Positions 25,464 to 33,474 of a DNA stretch of 64,000 nucleotides are shown piece after piece (positions within the stretch are counted from its first letter, which is position 1; the number at the start of each line of letters is the position of its first letter). The translations under genes were made by a program, and so were the position numbers. The notes below the pieces were generated by a model. The model ran no database searches and was not told where the DNA came from. It was given only the letters and a program-made list of their open reading frames with translations. Origin of the DNA: Cellulomonas sp. NTE-D12 (GTDB lineage Bacteria; Actinomycetota; Actinomycetes; Actinomycetales; Cellulomonadaceae); the NCBI RefSeq assembly GCF_027923705.1, contig NZ_AP026442.1, positions 2,666,001 to 2,730,000 on the forward strand. The letters are read 5' to 3'.

Positions 25464-26302
25464 GCGAGACCGTAGACGCGCACGGCGTTCCCACCGTCGA
25501 CGGCATCGCGCTCGGCGGGCGTCAGGTGGTCGGTGAGCTCGCGGTAGGCCTGGAGCCAGCGTCGGTAGCCGCCGGCGAGCTCCACGACGGGCCAGTCGGA
25601 GCCGAACATCAGCCGGTCCGCACCGAACAGCGCGAGCGCGTGGTCGACGACGGGACGCAGGCGCTCCACCGACCAGGCGTCCCAACGGTCCTCGGTGACG
25701 ACGCCGGACACCTTCAACGTCACGTTGGGGCGCTGCGCGACCGCCGTCAGCCCGCGCGCCCAGGTGACGAGCTCCGTGCTGGTCATCGGGACCTTGCCGA
25801 GGTGGTCGAGGACGAACGACGTGCCGGGATGACGACGGACCACGTCGGCGGCCGCGGCGAGCTGGTGGTGCGCCACGAGGACGTCGAAGGTCAGCCCCGC
25901 CTCGCCGAGCGCCGTCAGCCCGCGCCCGACGTCGGGACGCTGCAGCCACGCGGGGTCCGGGTCGGCGAACGTCACGTGCCGGACACCGACCAGCCGACCG
26001 CCACCCGGGCCGGCCCGGAGCGCGGAGACCTGCGCCGGGACGTCACCTGCCAGGTCGACCCAGCCCACCACCCCGCGCACCGCAGCCAGGTGCTCCGTGT
26101 CGGCGAGCAGGTCCACGGTCTCGGCGAGCTCGTTCACGCACTGGACGACCACGCAGCCGTCGACGCCGGCGTCGGCGAGCTGCCGCACGGCGGTCGCCGG
26201 GGGGAAGTCGCGGTCGATCGCGGACATGGCCGGGCCGATCCACGGCTGCGGATGACGTTCGCGTTCCCACACGTGCAGGTGGGAGTCGACGTGTGGGCTC
26301 AC
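25460..26302 (-). CDS. Amidohydrolase-family sugar lactonase (L-fuconolactonase type)
   Basis: 280 residues, COG3618-type amidohydrolase. Metal motifs are VDSHLHVWER at the N-terminus, FVLDHLGK in the middle and MFGSDWPV near the end. Family members hydrolyse L-fucono- or L-rhamnono-lactones. The GTG at 26302 was chosen because it overlaps the mutarotase stop (GTGA) and places the HLH motif at residue 7; the longer open frame to 26398 would overlap mutarotase coding. It sits between mutarotase and dehydrogenase genes, matching steps 1-3 of oxidative deoxy-sugar breakdown. Confidence 0.87.
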   Translation of the reverse strand: MSPHVDSHLHVWERERHPQPWIGPAMSAIDRDFPPATAVRQLADAGVDGCVVVQCVNELAETVDLLADTEHLAAVRGVVGWVDLAGDVPAQVSALRAGPGGGRLVGVRHVTFADPDPAWLQRPDVGRGLTALGEAGLTFDVLVAHHQLAAAADVVRRHPGTSFVLDHLGKVPMTSTELVTWARGLTAVAQRPNVTLKVSGVVTEDRWDAWSVERLRPVVDHALALFGADRLMFGSDWPVVELAGGYRRWLQAYRELTDHLTPAERDAVDGGNAVRVYGLA

Positions 26303-26631
26303 GGCAGGTGCCACACCTCCTCCAGCGCACGCCACCGGTCCCCGGGCCTCGCAGCGCGACCGAAGGGCACCTGGCAGGGGTCGGTGCGAGACAGCCACTC
26401 CTGCGTGACCGGGTCCGCGTCGACCGCGGCCAGATCGGCGGCGTGGTCCTCTCCCACGTACTCGTAATACGCGAACAGGGTGTCCTCGAGCACGAAGATC
26501 GAGTAGTTGGTGACGTGGTGGGCCGAGAGGGCCGCCTCGACCTCCGGCCAGACGGCGGCGTGGAGCCGCAGGTACTCCTCGCGCAGCTCCGGCACCACGT
26601 CGACGACGAAGGCGAACCGCTGCACGCTCAC
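26299..26631 (-). CDS. L-fucose/L-rhamnose mutarotase (RhaM/DUF718 family)
   Basis: 110 residues, the family's normal size. It starts VQRFAFVVDVVPELREEYLRLHA (after Val-Ser) and has the signature HHVTNYSIFVLEDTLFAYYEYVG and the C-terminal EEVWHLP. It interconverts sugar anomers so that the dehydrogenase gets its preferred form. GTG start overlapping the permease stop. RhaM-type proteins occur with both L-rhamnose and L-fucose pathways. Confidence 0.92.
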   Translation of the reverse strand: MSVQRFAFVVDVVPELREEYLRLHAAVWPEVEAALSAHHVTNYSIFVLEDTLFAYYEYVGEDHAADLAAVDADPVTQEWLSRTDPCQVPFGRAARPGDRWRALEEVWHLP

Positions 26632-27530
26632 TCCTTGGTCCCGCCGGCCGTCAGCCCCGCCACCAGGAAACGCTGCGAGAAGAGGAAGATCAGCAGCACC
26701 GGGGTGACGGACAGCAGCGTGGCGACCGCCAGGGTGGGCAGCTCGACGGCGGCGTCCCCAGTGGCCGTGAAATTGAACGCCGGGACGCTGGCCAGCAGGT
26801 TGGTCAGTCCGACCTGGATCGGCGAGCGCACCCCCGGCACGGTGAGGAACGGCAGGAAGAAGTTGTTCCAGTTCGCCACGAAGCTGAAGAAGCCGACCAG
26901 CGCCACGACCGGCCGTGCCAGCGGCATCGCCACCCGGCCGAACACCGCCAGCTCCCCGCAGCCGTCGATCCGCGCCGCGTCCAGCAGGTCGCGCGGCACG
27001 CTCGTCGAGAAGTAGATGTACGTGAGGTACACGCCGAACGGGAAGAACGAGAACGGCAGGATCGCCGCGGCCGGCTTGCCGACGAGGCTGACGGCCGACA
27101 GCTCCAGGAACACCGGGAGCACCAGCGCGGTGCTCGGGATCAGCATCACGACGAGCGTGGTGGTGAGCAACGCCTTGCGCCCGCGGAAGTCGCCCAGCGC
27201 GAGCGCGTAGCCGGCGGGGATGGTGGTGAGCAGGGTGATGGCGAGCGCCGCGACCGCGTAGAACGCCGAGTTGCCGAGCCACTGGAACACGATGCCGTTC
27301 TGGAAGTGCACCAGCGCGTCCCAGTTGGCGGACAGCGCACCGAGCGACCCGGGCGTGAAGGCTCCGGTGCTGACCAGCTGGTGCGGTGTCTTGCCGGAGG
27401 CGATGAGCAGCCACACGATCGGCAGCGCGAAGAAGACGACGAAGAACGCCAGCACCAGGACCGTCGCGGCGCGACCGAGCCACGCTCCGGGCGTCAGCTG
27501 GTACGAGCGTCGTGTGCTAGTCGCGCTCAA
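26628..27530 (-). CDS. ABC sugar transporter permease (MalG type)
   Basis: 300 residues, six membrane helices. The inner-membrane EAA loop with LLDAARIDGCGELAVFGRVAMPLARP (ATPase contact) is clear. The start is the rare codon TTG at 27530, supported by GGAGG six bases upstream and by overlap with the upstream permease gene. No ATPase gene is in the cluster; such importers often share a general MsiK-type ATPase encoded elsewhere (family knowledge). Partner of the permease at 27517-28470. Confidence 0.92.
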   Translation of the reverse strand: MSATSTRRSYQLTPGAWLGRAATVLVLAFFVVFFALPIVWLLIASGKTPHQLVSTGAFTPGSLGALSANWDALVHFQNGIVFQWLGNSAFYAVAALAITLLTTIPAGYALALGDFRGRKALLTTTLVVMLIPSTALVLPVFLELSAVSLVGKPAAAILPFSFFPFGVYLTYIYFSTSVPRDLLDAARIDGCGELAVFGRVAMPLARPVVALVGFFSFVANWNNFFLPFLTVPGVRSPIQVGLTNLLASVPAFNFTATGDAAVELPTLAVATLLSVTPVLLIFLFSQRFLVAGLTAGGTKE

Positions 27531-28470
27531 AGAGACCTCCGCGGATCACGAAGAAGACGCTCAGCACGAGCGTCACCAGCAGCAGGAGGACCGCGATCGC
27601 GGCCGACCCGTTCAGGTCTCCCTGCTTGAACGCGAACAGGTAGGCGAGCTGGTTCAGGGAGTAGTCGTTGGGCACCACGGCGTGGCTCGCCTGGGACAGG
27701 ACGCGCGGCTCGACGAACAGCTGCGTGCCGGCAGCCAGCGACATGATCGCCATGTAGGAGATCCACTTGCGCAGCATGGGCAGCTGCACGTGCAGCGCGG
27801 TGCGCACCGCACCGGCCCCGTCCAGCCGGGCGGCCTCCAGGACCTCGACGGGGATGCTGTTCAGGGCCCCGTACATCACCACGATCCAGCCGCCGGCACC
27901 GCTCCAGAAGGCGATCACCGCGAAGATCACGGGCAGGTTCCCCGGTGCGATCGTCTCGACGAAGGTGCTGAAGCCGAACGCACGCAGCACGGCCGAGACG
28001 GGGCTGACGGTCGGGTTCAGCAGGAAGAGCCACAGCACCACGGAGGCGGCGCCGGCCAGCGCGCCGGGGATGTAGTAGACGAAGCGCACGCTCGAGCTGA
28101 GCCAGGCCCTGCCGATCGCGTGCACCATCAGCGAGAGCACCGTGACGAGCACGAGCAGCGAGACCAGCCACACCCCGACGAACGCGGCCACGTGCCCGAC
28201 CGCGGGCAGGAACCGGAAGTCCTGGACGGCGTCGACGTAGTTGGTCAGCCCGGCGAAGGTGCCGTCGTCATGGGTGAAGGACATCCGCACGGCGTACAGC
28301 GTCGGCAGGATCCCGAACGCCAGCGCGAACAGGACGTACCCCGACACGAACAGGTAGGAGATGCGTGACCACCGACCCGTGACGGAGCGGGACGCGCGGC
28401 GGGGCCGCTGCCGGGCCCCCGTAGGGGCGCCGGCAGCGGCTGCGCGGGACGGTGCGAGCGTCACGGTCAC
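27517..28470 (-). CDS. ABC sugar transporter permease (MalF type)
   Basis: 317 residues. Ala/Arg-rich cytosolic N-terminus (about 40 residues), then six membrane helices. The EAA loop is in EVLEAARLDGAGAVRTALHVQLP. GTG start overlapping the stop of the binding-protein gene by GTGA; its own stop lies within the next permease gene by 14 bases, so expression is tightly coupled. A carbohydrate-uptake (CUT1) importer is the best fit. Confidence 0.92.
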   Translation of the reverse strand: MTVTLAPSRAAAAGAPTGARQRPRRASRSVTGRWSRISYLFVSGYVLFALAFGILPTLYAVRMSFTHDDGTFAGLTNYVDAVQDFRFLPAVGHVAAFVGVWLVSLLVLVTVLSLMVHAIGRAWLSSSVRFVYYIPGALAGAASVVLWLFLLNPTVSPVSAVLRAFGFSTFVETIAPGNLPVIFAVIAFWSGAGGWIVVMYGALNSIPVEVLEAARLDGAGAVRTALHVQLPMLRKWISYMAIMSLAAGTQLFVEPRVLSQASHAVVPNDYSLNQLAYLFAFKQGDLNGSAAIAVLLLLVTLVLSVFFVIRGGLFERD

Positions 28471-29849
28471 TTGACCTTGTAGCCGTTCGCCTGGGCCTGG
28501 TTCTTGATCGCCTTGTCCCACTCGGGGAGCGTGTCGACGAGGCTCTTGCCCGCCGAGAGGGCGGGGGTGACGGTCTTCGCCCAGACCGCCTCCTGGCTGA
28601 ACCGCGGGTAGCCCCAGCCGTCCCAGACCTCGGACGCGGCCGCCGAGACGTTCTTGGCAAAGTCGCCGGCGAAGAACCCGCTGGCCGCCTGCTTGGCCAG
28701 CCACTTGTCGCCCGCGTCCTTGTAGGCCGGCAGGCCCTGGGCCAGGTCCACCTGGTAGCTCGGGTCCGAGGTGACGAACTCGATGAGCTTCTTCGCGGCC
28801 TCGAGGTTGGCCGAGTGCCGCGAGACGTACCAGGTGCCGCCGCCGACGTTGCCGGCCACGGCCTGCTGACCGTCCCACCCGAGGGGCAGGCCCGCGGCGA
28901 TGGTTCCGGGCGCGGACTTGAGCGAGCTCGGGTTGTTGAACAGGGCGCCGGAGTACCAGACCGGGCCGGGCATCATCAGCACCTTGCCGGTGTACTTCTG
29001 CACGAACTCGGGGCTGAACACGCTCTCCTTGGCCATCGACCCGGACTTCAGCAGATCGTCGATCAGGGTCGCCATCTTGACCGACGAGGCGTCGGACGTG
29101 TTCGCGCTGAACTGGTCGGTGCCCTTGACCACGTTCACCGGGGCCTTGGCGCCCCAGAAGTAGATCTCCGGCGCGAACGAGTCGCCCACGGTCCCGACGA
29201 TGTACCCGGGGTGCTCCTTGCCGACCTTCTCGCCGAGGGCCTGGTACGCCTCCCACGTGGTGGGCACGGTGTAGCCGAACTGCTTCATGAGAGCGGTGTC
29301 GTACCAGGTGACGGTCGGGGCCAGGTCGTTGCGGAGCCCGTAGACGGTCCCGTCGACGGTGACCGGTGCGAGCGCGCCCGGGGTGAAACCGTCGAGGAAC
29401 GACTTGTCGAGGTAGCCCTTGTCCAGAGGAGCCGCGAAGGCGTCCTTCCCCTGGCTGGCCCACGCCGCCTCGTTGTTCTGCGTGGAGAACACCACGTCCG
29501 GCCAGCCGCTGCCGGCCTGGTTGAACGCCTCGACCTTGGTCTGGAACGAGCCGGACCCGTCCGCCCCGCCGTCGTACGTCTCGACCTTGATCGGCACCTC
29601 GGGGTGCGCCTTCTGGAACTGCTTCGCCGCCGCCTCGCGGGTGGCGTCCACCCACACGGTGATCGCCGCGCTCGAGTCCTGCTTGACCGGGGCGAACCCG
29701 AAGGCGGACGTGGAGCCGTCCGACTTGCTCGCACTGGGCGAGGTGGAGGAGCCGCAGGCTGCCAGGGCGAGCAACGTCACGGCTGCGGTCGCCGCCACGA
29801 CCAGGTGCCGCAACGGGCTCGCTGCGCCTCGGGGGTGCTCTGTGGTCAT
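28467..29849 (-). CDS. Extracellular sugar-binding lipoprotein of an ABC transporter
   Basis: 460 residues. Lipoprotein signal peptide with lipobox LAAC (about residues 28-31) after a hydrophobic stretch HLVVAATAAVTLLAL; the mature part is a family 1 solute-binding protein (ITVWVDATREAAAKQF, GLPAYKDAG). ATG 29849 follows an aaggaac ribosome site; the upstream frame to 29984 is not needed. First gene of the leftward transporter/catabolic operon (28467 down to 24465), preceded by a candidate GntR operator. Ligand inferred as L-fucose or a related sugar. Confidence 0.92.
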   Translation of the reverse strand: MTTEHPRGAASPLRHLVVAATAAVTLLALAACGSSTSPSASKSDGSTSAFGFAPVKQDSSAAITVWVDATREAAAKQFQKAHPEVPIKVETYDGGADGSGSFQTKVEAFNQAGSGWPDVVFSTQNNEAAWASQGKDAFAAPLDKGYLDKSFLDGFTPGALAPVTVDGTVYGLRNDLAPTVTWYDTALMKQFGYTVPTTWEAYQALGEKVGKEHPGYIVGTVGDSFAPEIYFWGAKAPVNVVKGTDQFSANTSDASSVKMATLIDDLLKSGSMAKESVFSPEFVQKYTGKVLMMPGPVWYSGALFNNPSSLKSAPGTIAAGLPLGWDGQQAVAGNVGGGTWYVSRHSANLEAAKKLIEFVTSDPSYQVDLAQGLPAYKDAGDKWLAKQAASGFFAGDFAKNVSAAASEVWDGWGYPRFSQEAVWAKTVTPALSAGKSLVDTLPEWDKAIKNQAQANGYKVK

Positions 29850-29923
29850 GTGTCTCGTTCCTTCTTCCTTGGAGAAACTCGAGGCCCACCGCTCGATCGA
29901 GGTAGCAGACGGCAGTAGATCAT

Positions 29924-29937
29924 ACGTGTGACGTTTG
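29924..29937. promoter_or_regulatory. Candidate GntR operator, copy 2
   Basis: ACGTGTGACGTTTG lies in the divergent gap between the binding-protein gene and the alcohol dehydrogenase gene. On the minus strand it adjoins a good -10 hexamer TATGAT (about 29918-29923). It matches the copy at 23151 in 12 of 14 positions and contains ACGT-GTG-ACGT, an odd-spaced palindrome. Confidence 0.6.
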
Positions 29938-30008
29938 GGCAATGCTCGGCTAGAGTCGGCGCGGGTCGTGACCGGACGGGCCACGCCGAAACCTCACGGA
30001 GGCGAGTC

Positions 30009-31043
30009 GTGCTCACTGCTGCGTACCTCGGCAACCGGACGGTCGCGGTTCGCGACGCGTCCCCGACCGCCCCGGGGCCGGGCGAGGTCCGCGTCCGCGT
30101 CGCGTACGTCGGCCTGTGCGGCACGGACCTGCACGTCGCGCACGGCGACATGGAGCGCCGGGTGCGCACGCCGCTGGTCTTCGGCCACGAGATGAGCGGG
30201 GTGGTCGACGCCGTCGGCGACGGCGTCGAGGGCTGGCGAGCGGGCGACCTCGTCACCGTGATGCCGCTGCTCTGGGACGGCACGTGCCCGGCCTGCAGGG
30301 CAGGCAACAGCCACGTGTGCCAGAACCTGACCTTCATCGGCATCGACTCCCCCGGTGCTCTCCAGGCGCTGTGGAACGTTCCCGGGTCGACGCTGGTGCG
30401 GATGCCGGCCGACGTGGAGCCGCGCCATGCGGCCCTCGTCGAGCCGGTCGCGGTGGCGGTCCACGACGTGCGACGCGGCGGGGTGTCCGCGGGCGACGCC
30501 GTGGTGGTGCTGGGCGGGGGGCCGATCGGCACGCTGATCGCCTGCGTCGCCGCGCACGCCGGTGCACGCGTCGTCGTCGTCGAGCCGGACCCCTCACGTC
30601 GCGAGCTGGTGCAGGACCTCGGGTTCCGCGCGGTCGGTCCGGAGGAGATCGGCCCCGAAGTCGAGCGGTGGACCGCCGGAGCGGGCGCCGACGTGGTCTT
30701 CGAGGTGTCCGGCTCCGCCGCCGCCGTCGCTGCCGCCACCGGCCTGGCCAAGGTGCGCGGGACGCTGGTGGTGGTGGCTATCCATCCCGAGCCGCGGCCC
30801 GTGGACCTGCAACGGGTGTTCTGGCGCGAGCTCACGCTCGTCGGGGCACGGGTCTACGAGCGCGTCGACTTCGAGCGGGCCGTGGAGCTCGTCGCCGCGG
30901 GGGTCGTCCCGGCCGAGAGGCTGATCACGCGGGTGGTGCCCCTCACGGACGTGAACGACGCGCTCGACGACCTCGGCGCGGGCCGCGCGATGAAGATCCT
31001 GGTCGACGTGCAGGCGGGTCAGCCCGAGGAGGTCCAGGCATGA
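30009..31043 (+). CDS. Zinc-type medium-chain alcohol/polyol dehydrogenase
   Basis: 344 residues. Catalytic zinc ligands in VGLCGTDLH and FGHEMSG; a reduced structural-zinc cluster GTCPACRAGNSHVC with three rather than four Cys; NAD-binding motif VVVLGGGPIGTL. The GTG at 30009 has GGAGG seven bases upstream and replaces a longer frame start at 29928. Similar to threonine/sorbitol/idonate dehydrogenases. In this cluster it may oxidise a hydroxyl of a keto-deoxy sugar acid or an entry sugar; the step is not certain. Overlaps the following SDR gene (ATGA). Confidence 0.85.
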   Translation: MLTAAYLGNRTVAVRDASPTAPGPGEVRVRVAYVGLCGTDLHVAHGDMERRVRTPLVFGHEMSGVVDAVGDGVEGWRAGDLVTVMPLLWDGTCPACRAGNSHVCQNLTFIGIDSPGALQALWNVPGSTLVRMPADVEPRHAALVEPVAVAVHDVRRGGVSAGDAVVVLGGGPIGTLIACVAAHAGARVVVVEPDPSRRELVQDLGFRAVGPEEIGPEVERWTAGAGADVVFEVSGSAAAVAAATGLAKVRGTLVVVAIHPEPRPVDLQRVFWRELTLVGARVYERVDFERAVELVAAGVVPAERLITRVVPLTDVNDALDDLGAGRAMKILVDVQAGQPEEVQA

Positions 31044-31798
31044 GCGGCATGTTCGACCTGTCCGGCCGGCTGGCGGTGGTCACCGGCGCGAGCCGCGGCA
31101 TCGGGATGGCCATGGCCGAGGCATTGGCGCAGGCCGGCGCCGACGTGATCGGGGTCAGCGCGACGATGCCGGGCAGCGGCAGCGCCGTCGCCGCGGCGGT
31201 CGCGGCGCACGGACGGTCCTTCGAGGCGCGCGCCGTGGACTTCGCGGACCGCGCCGCCGTGGTGGCGCTGGGCGCCGAGCTCGCCGAGCGGGCGCCTGAC
31301 GTGCTGGTCAACAACGCCGGCACCATCGAGCGGGCGCCGGCGGCGGAGCACCCGCTGGAGAGCTGGGACCGCGTGCTCCAGGTCGACCTGTCCAGCCAGT
31401 TCGTGCTGACGCAGCTGGTCGCGCGCCCGATGCTCGAGCGCGGCCGCGGCAAGGTGATCTTCACCGCCAGCCTGCTCAGCTTCCAGGGCGGCATCAACGT
31501 GCCGGGCTACACGGCGGCGAAGTCCGGCATCGCCGGCCTGACCAAGGCGCTGTCCAACGAGTGGGCCGCACGCGGTGTGAACGTCAACGCGATCGCACCC
31601 GGCTACATCGCGACGGACAACACGGCGGCGCTCCGCGCCGACCCGGACCGGTCCCGGTCGATCCTCGAACGGATCCCGGCCGGCCGGTGGGGCCGACCGG
31701 CGGACCTCGCCGGTGCCACGGTGTTCCTCGCCTCGTCCGCGTCGGACTACGTCGACGGCATCGTCCTGCCGGTGGACGGTGGCTGGCTGGGACGCTGA
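31040..31798 (+). CDS. Short-chain dehydrogenase (2-keto-3-deoxy sugar acid dehydrogenase type)
   Basis: 252 residues. Cofactor motif TGASRGIG (about 16-23), NNAG, active-site Ser in FTASLLS and Tyr/Lys in YTAAKSG; the C-terminus ASDYVDGIVLPVDGGWLGR resembles KduD-like enzymes. In oxidative L-fucose breakdown an SDR oxidises 2-keto-3-deoxy-L-fuconate, which would fit. Its last 52 bases overlap the 3' end of the convergent MarR gene. Confidence 0.87.
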   Translation: MSGMFDLSGRLAVVTGASRGIGMAMAEALAQAGADVIGVSATMPGSGSAVAAAVAAHGRSFEARAVDFADRAAVVALGAELAERAPDVLVNNAGTIERAPAAEHPLESWDRVLQVDLSSQFVLTQLVARPMLERGRGKVIFTASLLSFQGGINVPGYTAAKSGIAGLTKALSNEWAARGVNVNAIAPGYIATDNTAALRADPDRSRSILERIPAGRWGRPADLAGATVFLASSASDYVDGIVLPVDGGWLGR

Positions 31799-32292
31799 CG
31801 GGCCCGGCCGCGCGGCGCAGCCGATCGGGGCGGCGCCGCGCGCATGTGGTCGCGCACGCGGCCCAGCACGTCCGCCAGGGCCTCGACGTCGGCGCGGGAC
31901 AGCGGCGCGAACAGCAGCTCGTCGAGCACGGCGAGGTGGCCGGGGAACACCGTCCGCAGCACGCCGCGACCGGCGTCGGTGATCGTCACCGTCACCCCTC
32001 GCTCGTCGTCGGGCGACGGCGCACGGGTCACCAGACCGCGCTGCTCCAGCAGCTGGGCCTGGTAGGTCAGGCCGCTGCGGCTGTAGACGACGCCGTCCGC
32101 GAGGTCGGTCATCCGGTGGCTGCCGGTCGGCGAGTCGCCCAGGGTGGCGAGCAGCTGGAACTGCACGTAGCTGAGGTCACCGGCCTCCCGCAGCTGCTGC
32201 TCGACGGTGTGCCGCAGCAGGCTGCTCGTCTCGATCAGCGCGAAGTACGCACCGAGCTGCGTCGGGTCCAGGGGCGGGGTCGGTGAGGCCAC
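31747..32292 (-). CDS. MarR-family transcriptional regulator
   Basis: 181 residues. MarR winged helix: LSYVQFQLLATLGDSPTGSHRMTDLADGVVYSRSGLTYQAQLLEQRGLVTR, then the DDERGVTVTITDAGR wing. GTG start at 32292. The C-terminal 25 residues (Arg/Pro-rich) come from the overlap with the SDR gene and may be non-conserved. Divergent from the quinone oxidoreductase gene, with three operator-like repeats between; likely a repressor sensing an oxidative or electrophilic signal (inference). Confidence 0.9.
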   Translation of the reverse strand: MASPTPPLDPTQLGAYFALIETSSLLRHTVEQQLREAGDLSYVQFQLLATLGDSPTGSHRMTDLADGVVYSRSGLTYQAQLLEQRGLVTRAPSPDDERGVTVTITDAGRGVLRTVFPGHLAVLDELLFAPLSRADVEALADVLGRVRDHMRAAPPRSAAPRGRARQRPSQPPSTGRTMPST

Positions 32293-32310
32293 GACCGCAG
32301 CATATCGACG

Positions 32311-32383
32311 CTCCGAACTCGAAGCACTTGCTACGAAGTCGAAGCAGCGTTACGGTGACGACATCCGCTTCGAACTCGAAGCA
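32311..32383. repeat. Three operator-like repeats between marR and the quinone oxidoreductase gene
   Basis: CTCCGAACTCGAAGCA (32311-32326), CTACGAAGTCGAAGCA (32331-32346) and CTTCGAACTCGAAGCA (32368-32383). The third holds a perfect TTCGA-AC-TCGAA inverted repeat. Copies 1 and 2 are 20 bases apart and flank the -35/-10 region. Likely binding sites for the adjacent MarR protein. Confidence 0.8.
32328..32356 (+). promoter_or_regulatory. Promoter of the quinone oxidoreductase gene
   Basis: TTGCTA (32328-32333), a 17-base spacer, then TACGGT (32351-32356). Operator copy 2 lies in the spacer, so a bound repressor would block polymerase. The predicted start is about 32363, giving a leader of about 40 bases with an aaggag ribosome site. 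Confidence 0.6.
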
Positions 32384-32402
32384 ACGTCCGAAGGAGCTCG
32401 AC

Positions 32403-33341
32403 ATGAAGGCAGTACGGTTCCACGAGATCGGCGGCCCCGAGGTGCTGCGGTACGAGGACGCGGAGCAGCCGACGCCGGCCGCGGGCCAGGTGCGCATCGC
32501 CGTCGCGGGGTCGGCGTTCAACCCCGCCGACGGCAACATCCGGGCCGGCCGCCTGCCCATCCCGGTCACGCTGCCGCACGTCCCCGGGTACGACGTGTCC
32601 GGCACCGTCGACGCGGTGGGCGACGGCGTGGACGGTCTGACGGTGGGACAGGCAGTCGTCGGCTTCATCCCGATGACGACCGACGGTTCGGCAGCCCAGT
32701 ACGTGGTCACCCCGGCCGACGTGCTGGTCGGCGCCCCGACCACCATCCCGCTGGCCGACGCCGCGGCGTTCCCGTCGGTGGCGCTGACGGCCTGGCAGGC
32801 GCTGTTCGACGACGGTGGCCTGGTCGCCGGTCAGCGGGTGCTGGTGGTCGGCGCCGGCGGCTCTGTCGGCGGGTACGCGGTGCAGCTTGCCAAGCGGGCC
32901 GGCGCGTACGTGATCGCCACGGCCAGCCCGAGCAGCCGCGCGAGCGTCAGCGCCGCCGGGGCCGACGAGGTGGTGGACCACACGGTGTCCCGCCTGCTCG
33001 ACGCGGTGACCGAGCCGGTCGACGTGCTGCTCAACCTGGCACCCGTCGACCCGACGGAGCTGCGTGCCCTGGTGGCGCGGGTGCGCGACGGCGGTGCCGT
33101 CGTCTCCACCACCGCCTGGATGCCGACGCCCCGCGACGACGAGCGGCAGGTGCGTGCCGTCACGGTCTTCGTCCGTCCCGACGCGGAGCAGCTCGCCGAG
33201 CTGGTGCGGCTGGTCGACAGCGGTGAGCTGCGCGTGGAGGTGGCCGAGCGGGTGCCGCTCAGCGAGCTGCCGGCGATCCACCGGCGGGCCGCCGACGGTC
33301 AGGTGCACGGCAAGGTCGTCGTCGTCCCGCCTGCCGACTGA
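32403..33341 (+). CDS. NADPH:quinone oxidoreductase-like protein (zinc-less MDR family)
   Basis: 312 residues. MKAVRFHEIGGPEVLRYED start, the substrate/cofactor region GSAFNPADGNIRAG, LPHVPGYDVSGTVDAVG, and the NADP motif VLVVGAGGSVGGYAVQLAK. No structural zinc Cys cluster, as expected for quinone oxidoreductases. ATG 32403 chosen with an aaggag ribosome site. Regulated by the adjacent MarR operators. Probable role: reduction of quinones or reactive enones. Confidence 0.88.
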   Translation: MKAVRFHEIGGPEVLRYEDAEQPTPAAGQVRIAVAGSAFNPADGNIRAGRLPIPVTLPHVPGYDVSGTVDAVGDGVDGLTVGQAVVGFIPMTTDGSAAQYVVTPADVLVGAPTTIPLADAAAFPSVALTAWQALFDDGGLVAGQRVLVVGAGGSVGGYAVQLAKRAGAYVIATASPSSRASVSAAGADEVVDHTVSRLLDAVTEPVDVLLNLAPVDPTELRALVARVRDGGAVVSTTAWMPTPRDDERQVRAVTVFVRPDAEQLAELVRLVDSGELRVEVAERVPLSELPAIHRRAADGQVHGKVVVVPPAD

Positions 33342-33391
33342 GGGTCGCCGGCCGCGACGTCCGCTCCCCGCCGCGACACCGCGCCGCACAG

Positions 33392-33430
33392 CCGGGTGGG
33401 CGCGAGGCCTCGAGCCCCGCGCCCACCCGG
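33392..33430. terminator. Perfect 13-base stem hairpin between convergent genes
   Basis: CCGGGTGGGCGCG (33392-33404) pairs perfectly with CGCGCCCACCCGG (33418-33430) around a 13-base loop. It lies between the converging quinone oxidoreductase and xylanase genes and probably ends both transcripts. Confidence 0.6.
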
Positions 33431-33474
33431 TCGTGCTCACCTGCACGGGACCGGGGGTCGGCCCCGCCGCGGGG

